Counted from the first letter of the stretch, positions 1 through 9,425 are shown. The stretch: 64,000 nucleotides of DNA from an uncultured Pseudomonadota bacterium (GCA_903867225.1 CAIPQN010000085.1:1-64000); one strand, 5' to 3'. Notes: generated by a model not told the origin, from the letters alone. Numbers and translations are program-made.

Positions 1-137
1 AATCCATTTAACGAAAAATAGAATATCGTAGAAATCAATAACGACAATGGATTGAAGTCATAAACCACACTTCAATAGGGGGTCAATTAAAAACGATGTT
101 TTTTGTTAAAAAGGGGTCAAAATTCAGCCGTTGGTAA
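1..137. mobile_element. Probable end of an IS21-like insertion sequence
   Basis: No gene is readable here. The short motif GGGGTCAA occurs twice in the same orientation, at 79-86 and 113-120, 34 bases apart, each followed by an A/T-rich stretch. Repeated motifs of this kind at the termini are typical of IS21-family elements. The repeat-protein reading frame begins right after a stop at 135-137 and has no proper start, as expected if an element end had interrupted that gene. No transposase is visible in these 137 bases, so the family is an inference; the edge near TAACA at 135-139 is a guess. Confidence 0.35.
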
Positions 138-1973
138 CACACAATTACATTAAGTGGAGCGCAGTTCACTACGTTGACTACGCCATTGAATGCGTCAGCA
201 ACTGTGACATTGACTGACACCACATTAGATGCAGCCGCTTTAATTGTAATGGATACCAAGATGTCTGGACTTATTACGGCTTCCAGTCTTACTAGCGTTA
301 CGGGTACAAGTGCTGATATTGCTGCATTTGCTGCCGTTGAAACAACAGGAACTGCGATTGCATCAATTACAAACTATGCGGCAACTGCATCGGGTACAAC
401 AACCGTTACAGAAGCCAATGCAATTGATGCGGCTAATGGCACAGGTGCAATTACTGCAACATTGAGTGATTCTGCAACAAACTTGGCAACATTAACGCAA
501 ACAGGCGGAACAAATGCCTATACCGTTACAGTAACAGGAGCATCTGCAACAGCAGCTCAGTTGAATACTATCAACGGTATTACTTCTATAGCAGTCGGCG
601 CATCAGGCATTACGACTATTTCATCAAGTTTGATTGCTGATATTGCGACATTCGTTGCAGCTGAAACAGCAGGAACAATTACCGCTGCAACAAACTATGC
701 TGTAGTAGCATCAGATGCAACAACCGTCGCACAAGCAAATGCGATTGATGCGGCAAATGGTTCTGGTGTGATTACTGCAGGTATTACTAGCACGGCAGCT
801 GATTTAGCCACATTAACAGGAACGGGAAATACTTATACAACAACTGTTTCAGCTGGCACTGTTGCAGCAACTGATTTGAATACGATTGATGCTGCAACGA
901 CTGTTGCGGTCATTGCAACTGCTGTAACAGGTATTACAGGTACAGCAGCAGATATTAAAACCGCTGTTACATCTGTGGGCATTACTCAACCAACTAGCCA
1001 TACAGTGAATGTGAATTCGGGAACAATTAGTGTTACTGATGCAAACATCATTGACGCTTTGGGGTCTACTGGTATTATTACTGCAACAATCACTACAGGC
1101 ACCGCTGCAACATTAGCTGGATTAACAGGAACAGGTAACGCTTATACTACGACCGTTTCAGCTGGTGCAGTAACTGCAGCTAATTTAAATGCGATTGATG
1201 CAGCAACCACTGTAGCCGTAGATGCAACGTTAGTTACTGACATTTCAGGTTCTAACGCTGACTTTGCAACGTTGATTACAACCAACACAGCAACAACGAA
1301 TCTTGCTGCAAACTACACGGCAACAATATCTGGTACGCCCTCTGCCGCAGAAGTGAATGTTGTTTTAGCTGATACATCTAACGTTGTTACAGCAACAGGT
1401 GTTGTAGCTGATACAGCAGCAAATTTGGATTCAGCGTTGGCAAATGGAAATGCAGCTGATGCGTTGACGTTGACTTTAGACGCGGCAACACAAGCGGCTG
1501 CATCAATCATTGCTATTGATGCAAAAACAAGTGTGGATATTGTGGCAAGTGCTGCAACTGGTATTACTGGAACTGGTGCTGATGTAGCAGCTGTCTTGCT
1601 TGCTGTTACTAACTCAACTATTTCAGCTCTTAGTGGTTCAGAAACTTTAACCGCCACTGCTGCAACAGCTGCTGAAGCAACGTCCATCTTTGCTGCAACA
1701 ACTTCTGGCGTTACGAATGTTGCACTTGCTGCGCTTAGTGCGAATACCACAGCCACGATGCTAATCGCCGCTGGTGATAAATTGGATTTACATACACTTG
1801 ATAGTTCTTTAGTAGATACAGCAGTGGCATCAAGCACAACTCCTGGGCAACATAACTGGGATATAACTGGCGGTCATTTATATGTAGGTGTTGACGCAAC
1901 TCACACCTTAGATATTACGTTGACAGGCTCTACTACTGCGACTTCTACAACAGGTGTTCTTACTTTTGCGTAA
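138..1973 (+). CDS. Thr/Ala-rich repeat protein, 5' truncated
   Basis: The frame is open from a stop at 135-137 to TAA at 1971-1973. The only nearby start is a TTG at 174 without a convincing ribosome site, and the sequence before it already reads like part of a repeat. The protein consists of imperfect units of about 90 residues containing phrases such as 'DAANGTG', 'LNAIDAATTVAV' and 'TGITGT.AD'. It is rich in Thr, Ala, Ser and Val, has no cysteine and one Trp near the end, and is acidic. The final 70 residues include 'GDKLDLHTLDSS', like the ends of type I-secreted or surface beta-strand proteins. I infer the C-terminal part of a large secreted or surface repeat protein, cut off upstream; no enzymatic domain is visible. 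It may be a pseudogene. Confidence 0.6.
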   Translation, partial: HTITLSGAQFTTLTTPLNASATVTLTDTTLDAAALIVMDTKMSGLITASSLTSVTGTSADIAAFAAVETTGTAIASITNYAATASGTTTVTEANAIDAANGTGAITATLSDSATNLATLTQTGGTNAYTVTVTGASATAAQLNTINGITSIAVGASGITTISSSLIADIATFVAAETAGTITAATNYAVVASDATTVAQANAIDAANGSGVITAGITSTAADLATLTGTGNTYTTTVSAGTVAATDLNTIDAATTVAVIATAVTGITGTAADIKTAVTSVGITQPTSHTVNVNSGTISVTDANIIDALGSTGIITATITTGTAATLAGLTGTGNAYTTTVSAGAVTAANLNAIDAATTVAVDATLVTDISGSNADFATLITTNTATTNLAANYTATISGTPSAAEVNVVLADTSNVVTATGVVADTAANLDSALANGNAADALTLTLDAATQAAASIIAIDAKTSVDIVASAATGITGTGADVAAVLLAVTNSTISALSGSETLTATAATAAEATSIFAATTSGVTNVALAALSANTTATMLIAAGDKLDLHTLDSSLVDTAVASSTTPGQHNWDITGGHLYVGVDATHTLDITLTGSTTATSTTGVLTFA

Positions 1974-2007
1974 GTTGTAATCCAGTAAAAGCGGGCTTGT
2001 GTTAAAA

Positions 2008-2085
2008 CCCGATTTTGCTTGAAGTTGTAACACAAGAAACCGCTGACCGAAAAGGGAGGCGGTTTTTTTGTGGTAGGATTTGCCG
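2008..2085 (+). repeat. Intergenic repeat, first of three copies
   Basis: The motif TTTTGCTTGAAGTTGTA at 2013-2029 recurs at 2684-2700 and, with one change, at 3320-3336. Each copy directly follows a gene end and is followed by a terminator hairpin; in the first two copies this leads into GTGGTAGGATTTG. This indicates that segments of gene plus terminator were duplicated together. Confidence 0.7.
2037..2069 (+). terminator. Rho-independent terminator after the repeat protein
   Basis: AAACCGC at 2037-2043 pairs with GCGGTTT at 2059-2065 and is followed by a T run to 2069. Its sequence is nearly the same as the terminator at 2707-2738. Confidence 0.75.
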
Positions 2086-2118
2086 AGGAGTGTTTAAAAA
2101 AATTTGGAGATTAAAACG

Positions 2119-2673
2119 ATGAGTATTGAAGCAGAAGAAATTTGGGCTATTTTGAAAGAAGTGGCTTATGAACAAAAAGAAACTGAGCGTAAATTTCAAG
2201 AAACTGACCGTAAGTTTCAAGAAACTGACTGTAAATTAGAAAAGTTGGGCGAGTTGCTAGGTAATATTGGTCGCAATCAAAGTGATGTGGCTGAAGAGTT
2301 TTTTTTTAACAGTTTGGCAAATGACACGCATCTAGGTTCAATTCATTTTGATGATATTTCAAAAAACGATTACAAACTTCGCGGCAAGATTCAAGAGGAA
2401 TACGATATTGTTATGACCAATGGTGACGCGATTGGTATTGTTGAAGTGAAATATAAGGCTCATGAAAATGATTTGAAAAAATTGGAACGTAAAATGCGAA
2501 ATTTTAAAAAACTGTTCCCGATTTATGAGGCTTACAAACTTTATGGCGCGATTGCTTCTTTTCATATCAACGACGATGCAAAAGAAGCGGCGTTGAATCA
2601 GGGTTTTTTTGTGTTGCAGCGTAGCGGTAATCTGATTCACACAGATTGCGCTGAAAATTTATTGGTGTTGTAA
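2119..2673 (+). CDS. PD-(D/E)XK nuclease-like protein with N-terminal coiled coil (copy 1)
   Basis: 184 residues. I chose ATG 2119 because GGAG lies at 2106-2109; a TTG at 2104 would add five residues. Residues about 10-45 form a charged coiled coil that includes a seven-residue tandem repeat (FQETDRK, FQETDCK) encoded by a near-identical 21-base repeat. The core has D96 (EYDIV) and E109-V-K111 (VEVK), matching the PD-(D/E)XK nuclease pattern found in DUF3782-like proteins. From about residue 50 onward it closely resembles the next gene. Target and biological role are unknown; no partner gene typical of a restriction system is adjacent. Confidence 0.7.
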   Translation: MSIEAEEIWAILKEVAYEQKETERKFQETDRKFQETDCKLEKLGELLGNIGRNQSDVAEEFFFNSLANDTHLGSIHFDDISKNDYKLRGKIQEEYDIVMTNGDAIGIVEVKYKAHENDLKKLERKMRNFKKLFPIYEAYKLYGAIASFHINDDAKEAALNQGFFVLQRSGNLIHTDCAENLLVL

Positions 2674-2706
2674 AAAAACCGCTTTTGCTTGAAGTTGTAT
2701 AAAGAG

Positions 2707-2738
2707 AAACCGCTGGACGAAAGGAAGGCGGTTTTTTT
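2707..2738 (+). terminator. Rho-independent terminator, duplicated form
   Basis: AAACCGC at 2707-2713 pairs with GCGGTTT at 2728-2734, with Ts to 2738. It separates the two nuclease-like paralogues. Confidence 0.75.
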
Positions 2739-2783
2739 GTGGTAGGATTTGGGTAAGTTTTTAAACGAATTGGAGAAATAGTT

Positions 2784-3311
2784 GTGACAAATGACGAATT
2801 AAAGGAATTGGTAGCGAGTTTGGCAATTGCTCAACGTGAAACGGATGAACAAATGAAAAGAACAAACGAAACGTTAAAAAGTATCGGTATTCAACTTGGC
2901 AATATGTCACGAAATCAAGGTGATGTCGCTGAAGAATTTTTCTTTAACAGTTTGGCAAATGACACACATTTAGGTTCGATTCATTTTGATGACATTGCCA
3001 AAAATGAACACAAACGTCGTGGCAAAACCGAAGAAGAATACGATATTGTGATGACCAACGGGAATGCGATTGGCATCGTTGAAGTGAAATATAAAGCTCA
3101 CGAAAACGATTTAAAAAAGTTAGAACGTAAAATGCAAAATTTCAAAACGTTATTTCCTTGGTTTGAGAATTACAAATTGTACGGGGCGATTGCGTCGTTT
3201 CACATTAACGATGATGCAAAACATGAAGCGTTGAATCGTGGTTTTTTTGTGTTGCAGCGCAGCGGTGATTTGATTCACACCGATGCCGCTGAAAATTTGT
3301 TGGTATTGTAA
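2784..3311 (+). CDS. PD-(D/E)XK nuclease-like protein with N-terminal coiled coil (copy 2)
   Basis: 175 residues from GTG 2784, with GGAG at 2772-2775. The N-terminal 35 residues (QRETDEQMKRTNETLKSIG) differ from copy 1 but are also predicted coiled coil. The rest is nearly the same, including D87, E100 and K102 of the PD-(D/E)XK motif and the shared ending 'DAAENLLVL'. I infer a tandem duplication followed by divergence of the N-terminal, perhaps partner-binding, part. Function is not established; 'DUF3782-like nuclease' is the best family guess. Confidence 0.7.
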   Translation: MTNDELKELVASLAIAQRETDEQMKRTNETLKSIGIQLGNMSRNQGDVAEEFFFNSLANDTHLGSIHFDDIAKNEHKRRGKTEEEYDIVMTNGNAIGIVEVKYKAHENDLKKLERKMQNFKTLFPWFENYKLYGAIASFHINDDAKHEALNRGFFVLQRSGDLIHTDAAENLLVL

Positions 3312-3344
3312 AAAACCGCTTTTGCTTGACGTTGTAAAAACTTG

Positions 3345-3378
3345 AAAGCCCTGTCCTGTTTGAGGATGGGGCTTTTTT
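3345..3378 (+). terminator. Rho-independent terminator before yhdP
   Basis: AAAGCCC at 3345-3351 pairs with GGGCTTT at about 3369-3375, followed by Ts to 3378. Confidence 0.7.
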
Positions 3379-3490
3379 GTTGTGTGGTATGATTTGGCAC
3401 CTTTACAGTGATTTATGCGAAAATGTAACGTCATTGGTGCATGTGACTAACAAAGTTGAAATACTTGCATCGTAGAAAGTTGGAGAAAAT

Positions 3491-3547
3491 ATGAAAATCA
3501 TCCTAAATAAAAAAACATACACAAATCATGATTCGTCATATTTTTAA
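3491..3547 (+). CDS. Possible 18-residue leader ORF overlapping the yhdP start
   Basis: ATG 3491 has GGAG at 3482-3485 and the frame closes at TAA 3545-3547, after the yhdP ATG at 3528. The yhdP start has no visible ribosome site of its own, so translation of this short frame could couple to yhdP. It could equally be chance; the peptide resembles nothing I know. Confidence 0.25.
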   Translation: MKIILNKKTYTNHDSSYF

Positions 3548-6500
3548 TTTCGCGCATCATTTTTTGTTGTGGGCATTATTACTGATTGCGATCAGTTTTT
3601 TGGGTGTAAATTTTTTATTTTCTAAAATTGAGAATTACAAAACAGATTTGGCTCACGAATTAAGCGAAGTGATTGAAGCACCTGTCACCATTGGAAAATT
3701 AAGCGCAAAATTACACGGCATTCAGCCTGAAATTCATTTATCACAATTAAACATAGCAAACGAAAAAATTCAACTTAAAGAAATTCGTTTAGGCGTTGAT
3801 GTTTTACATTATTTTTCGTCGCAAAACTTACTTGCTGCAACATCGATTACTTTAGTAGGTGCAAAAATTACGTTAACTCGCCACGCGGATGACAGTATTA
3901 CACTCGAAGGTTTAAAAGCCAGTGAAGGTCAACCATTGTGGTTATTGCAAGGTCGAAAATATCTGATTTTACAAAGCTTAATAACGTGGCACGATGAAAA
4001 ATTAAATACAATTGGTCAGCAAATATCGCCTGTGAATTTGGCAATTATGAACGACGGAGAAACGCATCGTGTAAATCTTTTGGCGCAATTATCGAAAGCA
4101 GAACCTTTGCGCGTATCAATGATATTTAACGGTAATCCATTTGAATTAAAAACAGTAAACGGCAACATCTATGTCGAAAGTAACAATATAAAAATTAAAG
4201 AATTAGCGGCATTTGAACTACCTTTGTCACTAAAAATTTTGGAAGGAAATGCGAATTTTAAAGCATGGATACATTTACAAACAGGGCAAATAAGTTCTGT
4301 TAATGGCGATGTAAAATTGCAAAATATCGAATTAACACGCCCCCAACATTCAAACGTTAAACTTGATAATCTGAATAGTTCTTTTCACATTAAATATCAA
4401 AATGATTTGCTGAAAATTACGTTGCCAAATTTTGAGATGTCGATACCAGAAACAACGTTACACGGTGCAATATCGGCGACATTGAATGAAAATAATTCGA
4501 TTGAAAATAGTTTTGGTCTTTTTTTAGATAAATTAGAAATCAGACCATTTATTCCCGTTGCTAATTTTTTTGCTGAAAAAACATTTGAGCAAAATCAATT
4601 ACAAGGGACGTTGAAAAATTTCAGTTTATTTACGCAACCCACGCAACGAAAAATAGCGGCAAATGGTGAATTTGAAGATTTAAAAATTAACGCAACAAAC
4701 TTTAATATCGAGTATTTAAATGGTCATTTTCAAGGCAATGAACTTGCTGGAATGCTACAACTAAATTCCGAAAAATTAGGGATTCATGCGCCCACATTAT
4801 TTCGAGAAGTGTTACCAGAAATTGAATTAAAAACCGTTTTGAATTGGCAACAAACGCCTGAAGCGTGGAAAATTTCTAGTGAAAAAATTATTTTAAATAA
4901 TCGAGATATTCCCAGCGAAAGCAGTTTGCAATTGACGTTACCGAAGAATGGCGATGGTTTTATGGATTTACAAACCAAGTTTGAAATTCGTGACGCAACG
5001 CAAACGTGGCGATATTTACCTGTTGGAATTATGGAAAAAGACATAATTGAATGGCTAGATAAAGCATTTGAAAAAGGGCAAGTAAAAAATGGACAATTTT
5101 TGTTTTATGGTTTGCTAAAAGATTTTCCCTTTGAAAAAAATAATGGTGTGTTTGAAGTCGTTTTTGATGCTGAAAATGGTCGGCTTAATTACGCGCCTGA
5201 TTGGTTGCCACTCGATAATTTGACCGCGCAAGTACGCTTTTATCAAGACAGTTTACAAGTAAATTTATTGGGTATGGCGCAAAATGCGACGCTGAAATCG
5301 GCTGAAATCACCATTCCTTCGATGTCCAAGAGTAATTATGTTGGGATTATTGGCGAAGCAGAAGGGGAAATTTCGCAGGTGTTAGATTTTATGCAGCACA
5401 CGCCTTTAAAATCACGAGTGGATTCAGTTTTAACTGCTATTTCGCCACAAGGAAGAACCAACGTTTCGCTCGATTTACAAATTGCCTTAGTTGAAAAATT
5501 AACTTCAAAAGTGAAAGGTTCAGCAAAATTTCAAAATGCAAAACTCAAAGTAAAATCGTTAGATTTGCCTGTTAAAAATCTGACAGGCGCGTTGAAATTT
5601 ACTGAAAATGGCGTTTTTAGTGATCGCATTGACGCAGTGGCGTTAAATCGTCCGATTCAAATTCGTTTGCAAAGTGGCGACACGCAAACCAGCGTCAATG
5701 TTATCGGCAGCACTAGCGTGGAAGATTTATTTTCGCAACTCGATATTTTGCCGCTCACAAAATTGAATGCAAAAACGACGTGGATTGAAGGTTTAACCGA
5801 TTATCAACTTACGCTCGCGTTGCCTTACGGCAAAGCATCGCCGACGTTGCAAATTCAATCCATGTTAGCAGGTGTTTCATTAAATTTACCCGCTGAACTT
5901 GCAAAAGCTAAATTGCAAAAAGTTCCGTCTTCGATGCTGTTGACGCTCGGTGATGAAACATTTTTGCCTATAAAACTGAATTACAATGAAACCCTAAAAG
6001 CGGCTGTGAATATCGACTTAAAAAATAAACGCCTTGAACGTGGTGCAATTTTGTTAGGCGATGGTCAAGTTGAATTTCCAGAAACGTTAGGCGTAAGTTT
6101 AAAAATTTCGCGGGATAAATTAGCCTTGCAAGATTGGTTCGGTTTGGTGGCGAGTTCAGAAAATAATGCTGATGGCATTCACACGGTTTCACTTTATAGT
6201 CGAAATGCGTATTGGAAAAAATCTGAATTAGGTGAGTTCGATTTGGTTTTAAAACGTAATGATGAATTGTGGCAGGGGGATTTAAAAAGCACATTTGCAC
6301 AGGGAAAAATTGCACAACAAAAAAATTCGATTCTTAAATTAGAACTCGAAAAATTGGATTTAGCATTTTTTAAACAATTACAAACAAGCAATGAAATCCC
6401 AAACGAAATTGCAGCAACGCCAACTACCACGTCAAAAAAATTACCATCGTTTTTGTTAGAAAGTGAAAATACATTTTGGAATGATAAACCACTTGGAAAG

Positions 6501-7313
6501 TTAAGCGTTGAAACAACGCAAACTGAAAATGGAATGCAATTTAAAACCGTAGATTTGCAAGCGACGACGCATCATTTATTGATGTCTGGCGAATGGCAAA
6601 ATGCACAAACCCAACTACATGGAAAATTAGATTTTTTTAAAGCTGGGCAGTTGTTTTCAAATTTAGGTATTACAAAAGATATTGCGGAAACAACAGGCAA
6701 TATGAAATTAAATCTAAATTGGCAAGGCGCACCGCAGCAATTTAGTTTAGACCAATTGCGTGGACAAGCGGACTTGAATCTACAAAATGGACGAATTTTA
6801 AGTATAGAACCAGGCTTTGCAAGAATTTTGGGCGTATTAGCTTTGGAGCAATGGTTAAAGCGATTACAACTCGATTTTAGTGATGTGTATTCGGAAGGCT
6901 TAACCTTTAACAGTATCAATGGACATTTTGATATTTTAAAAGGCAAAGCCCATACCCAAGATTTAACGGTGGACGCAATTCCCGCTAAAATTGTATTGAA
7001 AGGCGATACGGATTTTGTGCAAGAAAATGTGGATTACTTGGTGAATGTCACGCCTAAAAGTGCCGATGCGGTGCCTATTGCTGGTACAATTGTCGGCAAA
7101 ATTATGAGCCTGGTGGGAAAAACTTTAACGGGCAAAGATCAAGACGGTTTTTTCTTTGGTTCACAATATCAAGTCAAAGGTTCATGGGGAAATGTAGACG
7201 TTATTCCTGTTCATGAAAACGATGGTTTAATGCAAAAAACATGGCACGGAATTACAGATTTTTCGTGGCTAAATCAAAAACTTAATTCAAAAGAGGCTTA
7301 TCATCATGACTAA
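3528..7313 (+). CDS. yhdP: YhdP-family envelope lipid-transport protein (AsmA-like)
   Basis: 1261 residues, close to the roughly 1266 of E. coli YhdP. One N-terminal membrane segment (about residues 10-30, 'FLLWALLLIAISFLGVNFLF') anchors a long periplasmic beta-rich region. The C-terminal part has the conserved AsmA-like stretch 'LRGQADLNLQNGRILSIEPG' and, near the end, 'VNVTPKSADAVPIAGTIVGKI'. YhdP, TamB and YdbH together are known to carry phospholipids between the inner and outer membranes. It overlaps the following amidase gene by 8 bases, an arrangement common in gammaproteobacteria. The start is ATG 3528; the ribosome site is weak (see the short frame at 3491). Confidence 0.9.
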   Translation: MIRHIFNFAHHFLLWALLLIAISFLGVNFLFSKIENYKTDLAHELSEVIEAPVTIGKLSAKLHGIQPEIHLSQLNIANEKIQLKEIRLGVDVLHYFSSQNLLAATSITLVGAKITLTRHADDSITLEGLKASEGQPLWLLQGRKYLILQSLITWHDEKLNTIGQQISPVNLAIMNDGETHRVNLLAQLSKAEPLRVSMIFNGNPFELKTVNGNIYVESNNIKIKELAAFELPLSLKILEGNANFKAWIHLQTGQISSVNGDVKLQNIELTRPQHSNVKLDNLNSSFHIKYQNDLLKITLPNFEMSIPETTLHGAISATLNENNSIENSFGLFLDKLEIRPFIPVANFFAEKTFEQNQLQGTLKNFSLFTQPTQRKIAANGEFEDLKINATNFNIEYLNGHFQGNELAGMLQLNSEKLGIHAPTLFREVLPEIELKTVLNWQQTPEAWKISSEKIILNNRDIPSESSLQLTLPKNGDGFMDLQTKFEIRDATQTWRYLPVGIMEKDIIEWLDKAFEKGQVKNGQFLFYGLLKDFPFEKNNGVFEVVFDAENGRLNYAPDWLPLDNLTAQVRFYQDSLQVNLLGMAQNATLKSAEITIPSMSKSNYVGIIGEAEGEISQVLDFMQHTPLKSRVDSVLTAISPQGRTNVSLDLQIALVEKLTSKVKGSAKFQNAKLKVKSLDLPVKNLTGALKFTENGVFSDRIDAVALNRPIQIRLQSGDTQTSVNVIGSTSVEDLFSQLDILPLTKLNAKTTWIEGLTDYQLTLALPYGKASPTLQIQSMLAGVSLNLPAELAKAKLQKVPSSMLLTLGDETFLPIKLNYNETLKAAVNIDLKNKRLERGAILLGDGQVEFPETLGVSLKISRDKLALQDWFGLVASSENNADGIHTVSLYSRNAYWKKSELGEFDLVLKRNDELWQGDLKSTFAQGKIAQQKNSILKLELEKLDLAFFKQLQTSNEIPNEIAATPTTTSKKLPSFLLESENTFWNDKPLGKLSVETTQTENGMQFKTVDLQATTHHLLMSGEWQNAQTQLHGKLDFFKAGQLFSNLGITKDIAETTGNMKLNLNWQGAPQQFSLDQLRGQADLNLQNGRILSIEPGFARILGVLALEQWLKRLQLDFSDVYSEGLTFNSINGHFDILKGKAHTQDLTVDAIPAKIVLKGDTDFVQENVDYLVNVTPKSADAVPIAGTIVGKIMSLVGKTLTGKDQDGFFFGSQYQVKGSWGNVDVIPVHENDGLMQKTWHGITDFSWLNQKLNSKEAYHHD

Positions 7314-8124
7314 ATGTGCCGCCATTCAAATGGCTTCCAGTCCAAATATCAGTGCAAACTTATTAGAAGCAGAAAAACTAATTGCTGAAGCAGTAAAATC
7401 AGGTGCGAAATTAGTGGCATTGCCTGAAAACTTTGCGTTAATGGGGGATCACGAACAAGATAAAATCAAAGTCAAAGAAGCTGATGGCTTAGGAACAATT
7501 CAAAGTTTTTTGGAAGCGACTGCAAAAAAATATGGAGTGTGGATTGTTGGCGGTACGATTCCGATTGCAGGTGAAGATAAAAACAAAGTGCGTGCCGCGT
7601 GTTTAATTTATGACGATAAAGGCAAGCGGGTAGCGCGTTATGACAAAGTCCATTTGTTTGACGTTCACGTTCCGAACACGAATGAAGTTTATCGTGAATC
7701 CGATTCAATTGAAGCGGGCGATGATTCGTTGGTAATTGATACGCCGTTTGGACGAATGGGTGTAGCAGTTTGTTATGATTTACGTTTTCCTGAATTTTTT
7801 CGCAAAATGAGTGAACAAGGTGTCGATTTTATTGTGATTCCGTCAGCCTTTACCGCTGAAACTGGCGCGGCACATTGGGAGTTATTATTGCGAGCGCGAG
7901 CGGTTGAAAACTTGTGTTACGTCATCGCACCAAATCAAGGCGGTTTTCATAAAAATGGTCGCCGCACATTTGGTCACAGCATGATTATTGACCCGTGGGG
8001 CGTAATTTTGGATTGTTACAAAACAGGTAGTGGTTTTGTTTCGGCTGAAATTGACCACGAGCGAATTGTGAAAGTTCGTGCGGGTTTTCCTGTTTTGACA
8101 CATCGTCGTTTTTTCTGTGAATAA
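7306..8124 (+). CDS. Carbon-nitrogen hydrolase (nitrilase superfamily, Nit1-like amidase)
   Basis: 272 residues. The catalytic triad of the nitrilase fold is visible: E41 in 'LVALPENF', K114 in 'RYDKVHLFDVH' and C156 in 'VAVCYDLRFPEFF'. The context 'KVHLFDV' and the conserved 'LLRARAVENLCYVIAPNQGG' fit the Nit1/omega-amidase-like branch, which in several organisms removes deaminated glutathione; the exact substrate is inferred. The ATG at 7306 overlaps the yhdP end and has AAGAGG at 7291-7296. The following lipoprotein gene begins two bases after the stop, so the three genes are probably co-transcribed. Confidence 0.85.
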   Translation: MTKCAAIQMASSPNISANLLEAEKLIAEAVKSGAKLVALPENFALMGDHEQDKIKVKEADGLGTIQSFLEATAKKYGVWIVGGTIPIAGEDKNKVRAACLIYDDKGKRVARYDKVHLFDVHVPNTNEVYRESDSIEAGDDSLVIDTPFGRMGVAVCYDLRFPEFFRKMSEQGVDFIVIPSAFTAETGAAHWELLLRARAVENLCYVIAPNQGGFHKNGRRTFGHSMIIDPWGVILDCYKTGSGFVSAEIDHERIVKVRAGFPVLTHRRFFCE

Positions 8125-8125
8125 C

Positions 8126-8713
8126 ATGAAAAATGGATTAGTGATTTTAGTTTTGAGTATTGGATTAGCTGCCTGTGGTTCGGTTGAAAATAGTCGTTAT
8201 CGAGATACCGCTATGTTGGAAAAACCACCCACTTTAGCTCTGCAAAAAACACCGCAAAACGTTGTGGTTGACGATAGCATAGAGCCAAAAAAACAAGTCG
8301 GTGGTTTAGATGAAAAAGTGGTTTTGCTTGATGAAAATACGAAAAAGCTAGTTTTGAAACAATCGATTAGCGAAGCATGGCGAACGGTCGGAACAGCATT
8401 GCGACAAAGCGATATGAAAGTTACAGATTACGACAAAGCTAAACATTTGTATTACGTCAGTTATAAATCGCAAGGAATGTTGAACGGCTTGGTTGGATTC
8501 TTGAATAAAGAGGCAAGTGAAGTCATTTATTTGCTCACGCTTGAATCTAAAGACGCTGAAACGCTAATTAGTGCGACACTGGCGAGTAACCATGAACAAC
8601 GCGAAAGTGCGAACAATAATCCTGACGGTGTTTATGAAAATCCCGCTGAAGATAGCGATGGCTTGATCGAGCATTTGTATCATGTGTTGCGTGATGATGT
8701 GAAAACGGAATAA
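8126..8713 (+). CDS. BamC-like lipoprotein
   Basis: 195 residues from ATG 8126; a GTG at 8117 would add three residues. A signal peptide ends in the lipobox LAAC, so the mature protein is probably a lipid-anchored envelope protein. The middle region contains 'SISEAWRTVGTALRQSDMKVTDYD', similar to the 'AWRIVGKALSRSGIEVTNR' of the BamC at 38317-39018, and 'LVGFLNKE..EVIYLLTLES' follows the same scheme. I infer a BamC/NlpB-family paralogue, shorter than classical BamC. Whether it belongs to the outer-membrane assembly complex is unknown. Confidence 0.65.
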   Translation: MKNGLVILVLSIGLAACGSVENSRYRDTAMLEKPPTLALQKTPQNVVVDDSIEPKKQVGGLDEKVVLLDENTKKLVLKQSISEAWRTVGTALRQSDMKVTDYDKAKHLYYVSYKSQGMLNGLVGFLNKEASEVIYLLTLESKDAETLISATLASNHEQRESANNNPDGVYENPAEDSDGLIEHLYHVLRDDVKTE

Positions 8714-8750
8714 TTTTTAACAAATTTTTTAACTTAAAGAGGATTTACCT

Positions 8751-9422
8751 ATGAATGAAAATTGGATTGCACCATCTATTTTATCTGCGAATTTTGCAAA
8801 ATTGGGCGAAGAAGTAGACAACGTTTTAAAAGCTGGCGCGGATGTTGTGCATTTTGACGTGATGGATAATCACTTTGTACCGAACTTAACAATTGGACCT
8901 TTGGTGTGTGAAGCGTTACGCAAACACGGTGTGACTGCGCCGATTGACGTGCATTTGATGGTTAAACCTGTGGATCGTTTGATTCCAGATTTTGCCAAAG
9001 CGGGCGCGAGCATTATTACGTTTCACCCTGAAGCCTCGACACACATTGACCGTACGTTGCAATTGATTAAAGACCAAGGTTGCCAAGCGGGCTTAGTTTT
9101 CAATCCTGGCACGCCGTTACATTATTTGGATTATGTCATGGACAAAATCGACATTATTTTGTTGATGTCAGTCAATCCAGGTTTTGGCGGTCAATCGTTC
9201 ATTCCGTCTGCGTTGGGCAAATTGCGCGAAGTCAGAAAACGTATTGACGAAAGTGGTCGTAACATTCGTTTAGAAATCGATGGCGGTGTAAAAACTGACA
9301 ACATCCGCGAAATCAAAGCGGCTGGCGCGGATACATTTGTGGCAGGGTCAGCGATTTTTAGCCAACCTGATTACAAAAAAGTTATTGATGAAATGCGTGC
9401 TGAATTAGCGAAAGCGGTTTAA
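8751..9422 (+). CDS. rpe: Ribulose-phosphate 3-epimerase
   Basis: 223 residues, normal length. It interconverts ribulose 5-phosphate and xylulose 5-phosphate in the pentose phosphate pathway and, in methylotrophs, during ribulose monophosphate regeneration. Hallmarks include '[17 protein letters not shown]', '[17 protein letters not shown]' (metal His and Asp), '[14 protein letters not shown]' and 'EIDGGV'. AGAGG lies ahead of ATG 8751. The phosphoglycolate phosphatase gene follows after three bases, the usual rpe-gph pairing. Confidence 0.95.
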   Translation: MNENWIAPSILSANFAKLGEEVDNVLKAGADVVHFDVMDNHFVPNLTIGPLVCEALRKHGVTAPIDVHLMVKPVDRLIPDFAKAGASIITFHPEASTHIDRTLQLIKDQGCQAGLVFNPGTPLHYLDYVMDKIDIILLMSVNPGFGGQSFIPSALGKLREVRKRIDESGRNIRLEIDGGVKTDNIREIKAAGADTFVAGSAIFSQPDYKKVIDEMRAELAKAV

Positions 9423-9425
9423 ACC

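Noticed and set aside
1313..1837. Long minus-strand frame opposite the repeat protein
   Set aside because: It mirrors the Thr/Ala codons of the plus-strand repeats and has no ribosome site or recognisable family.
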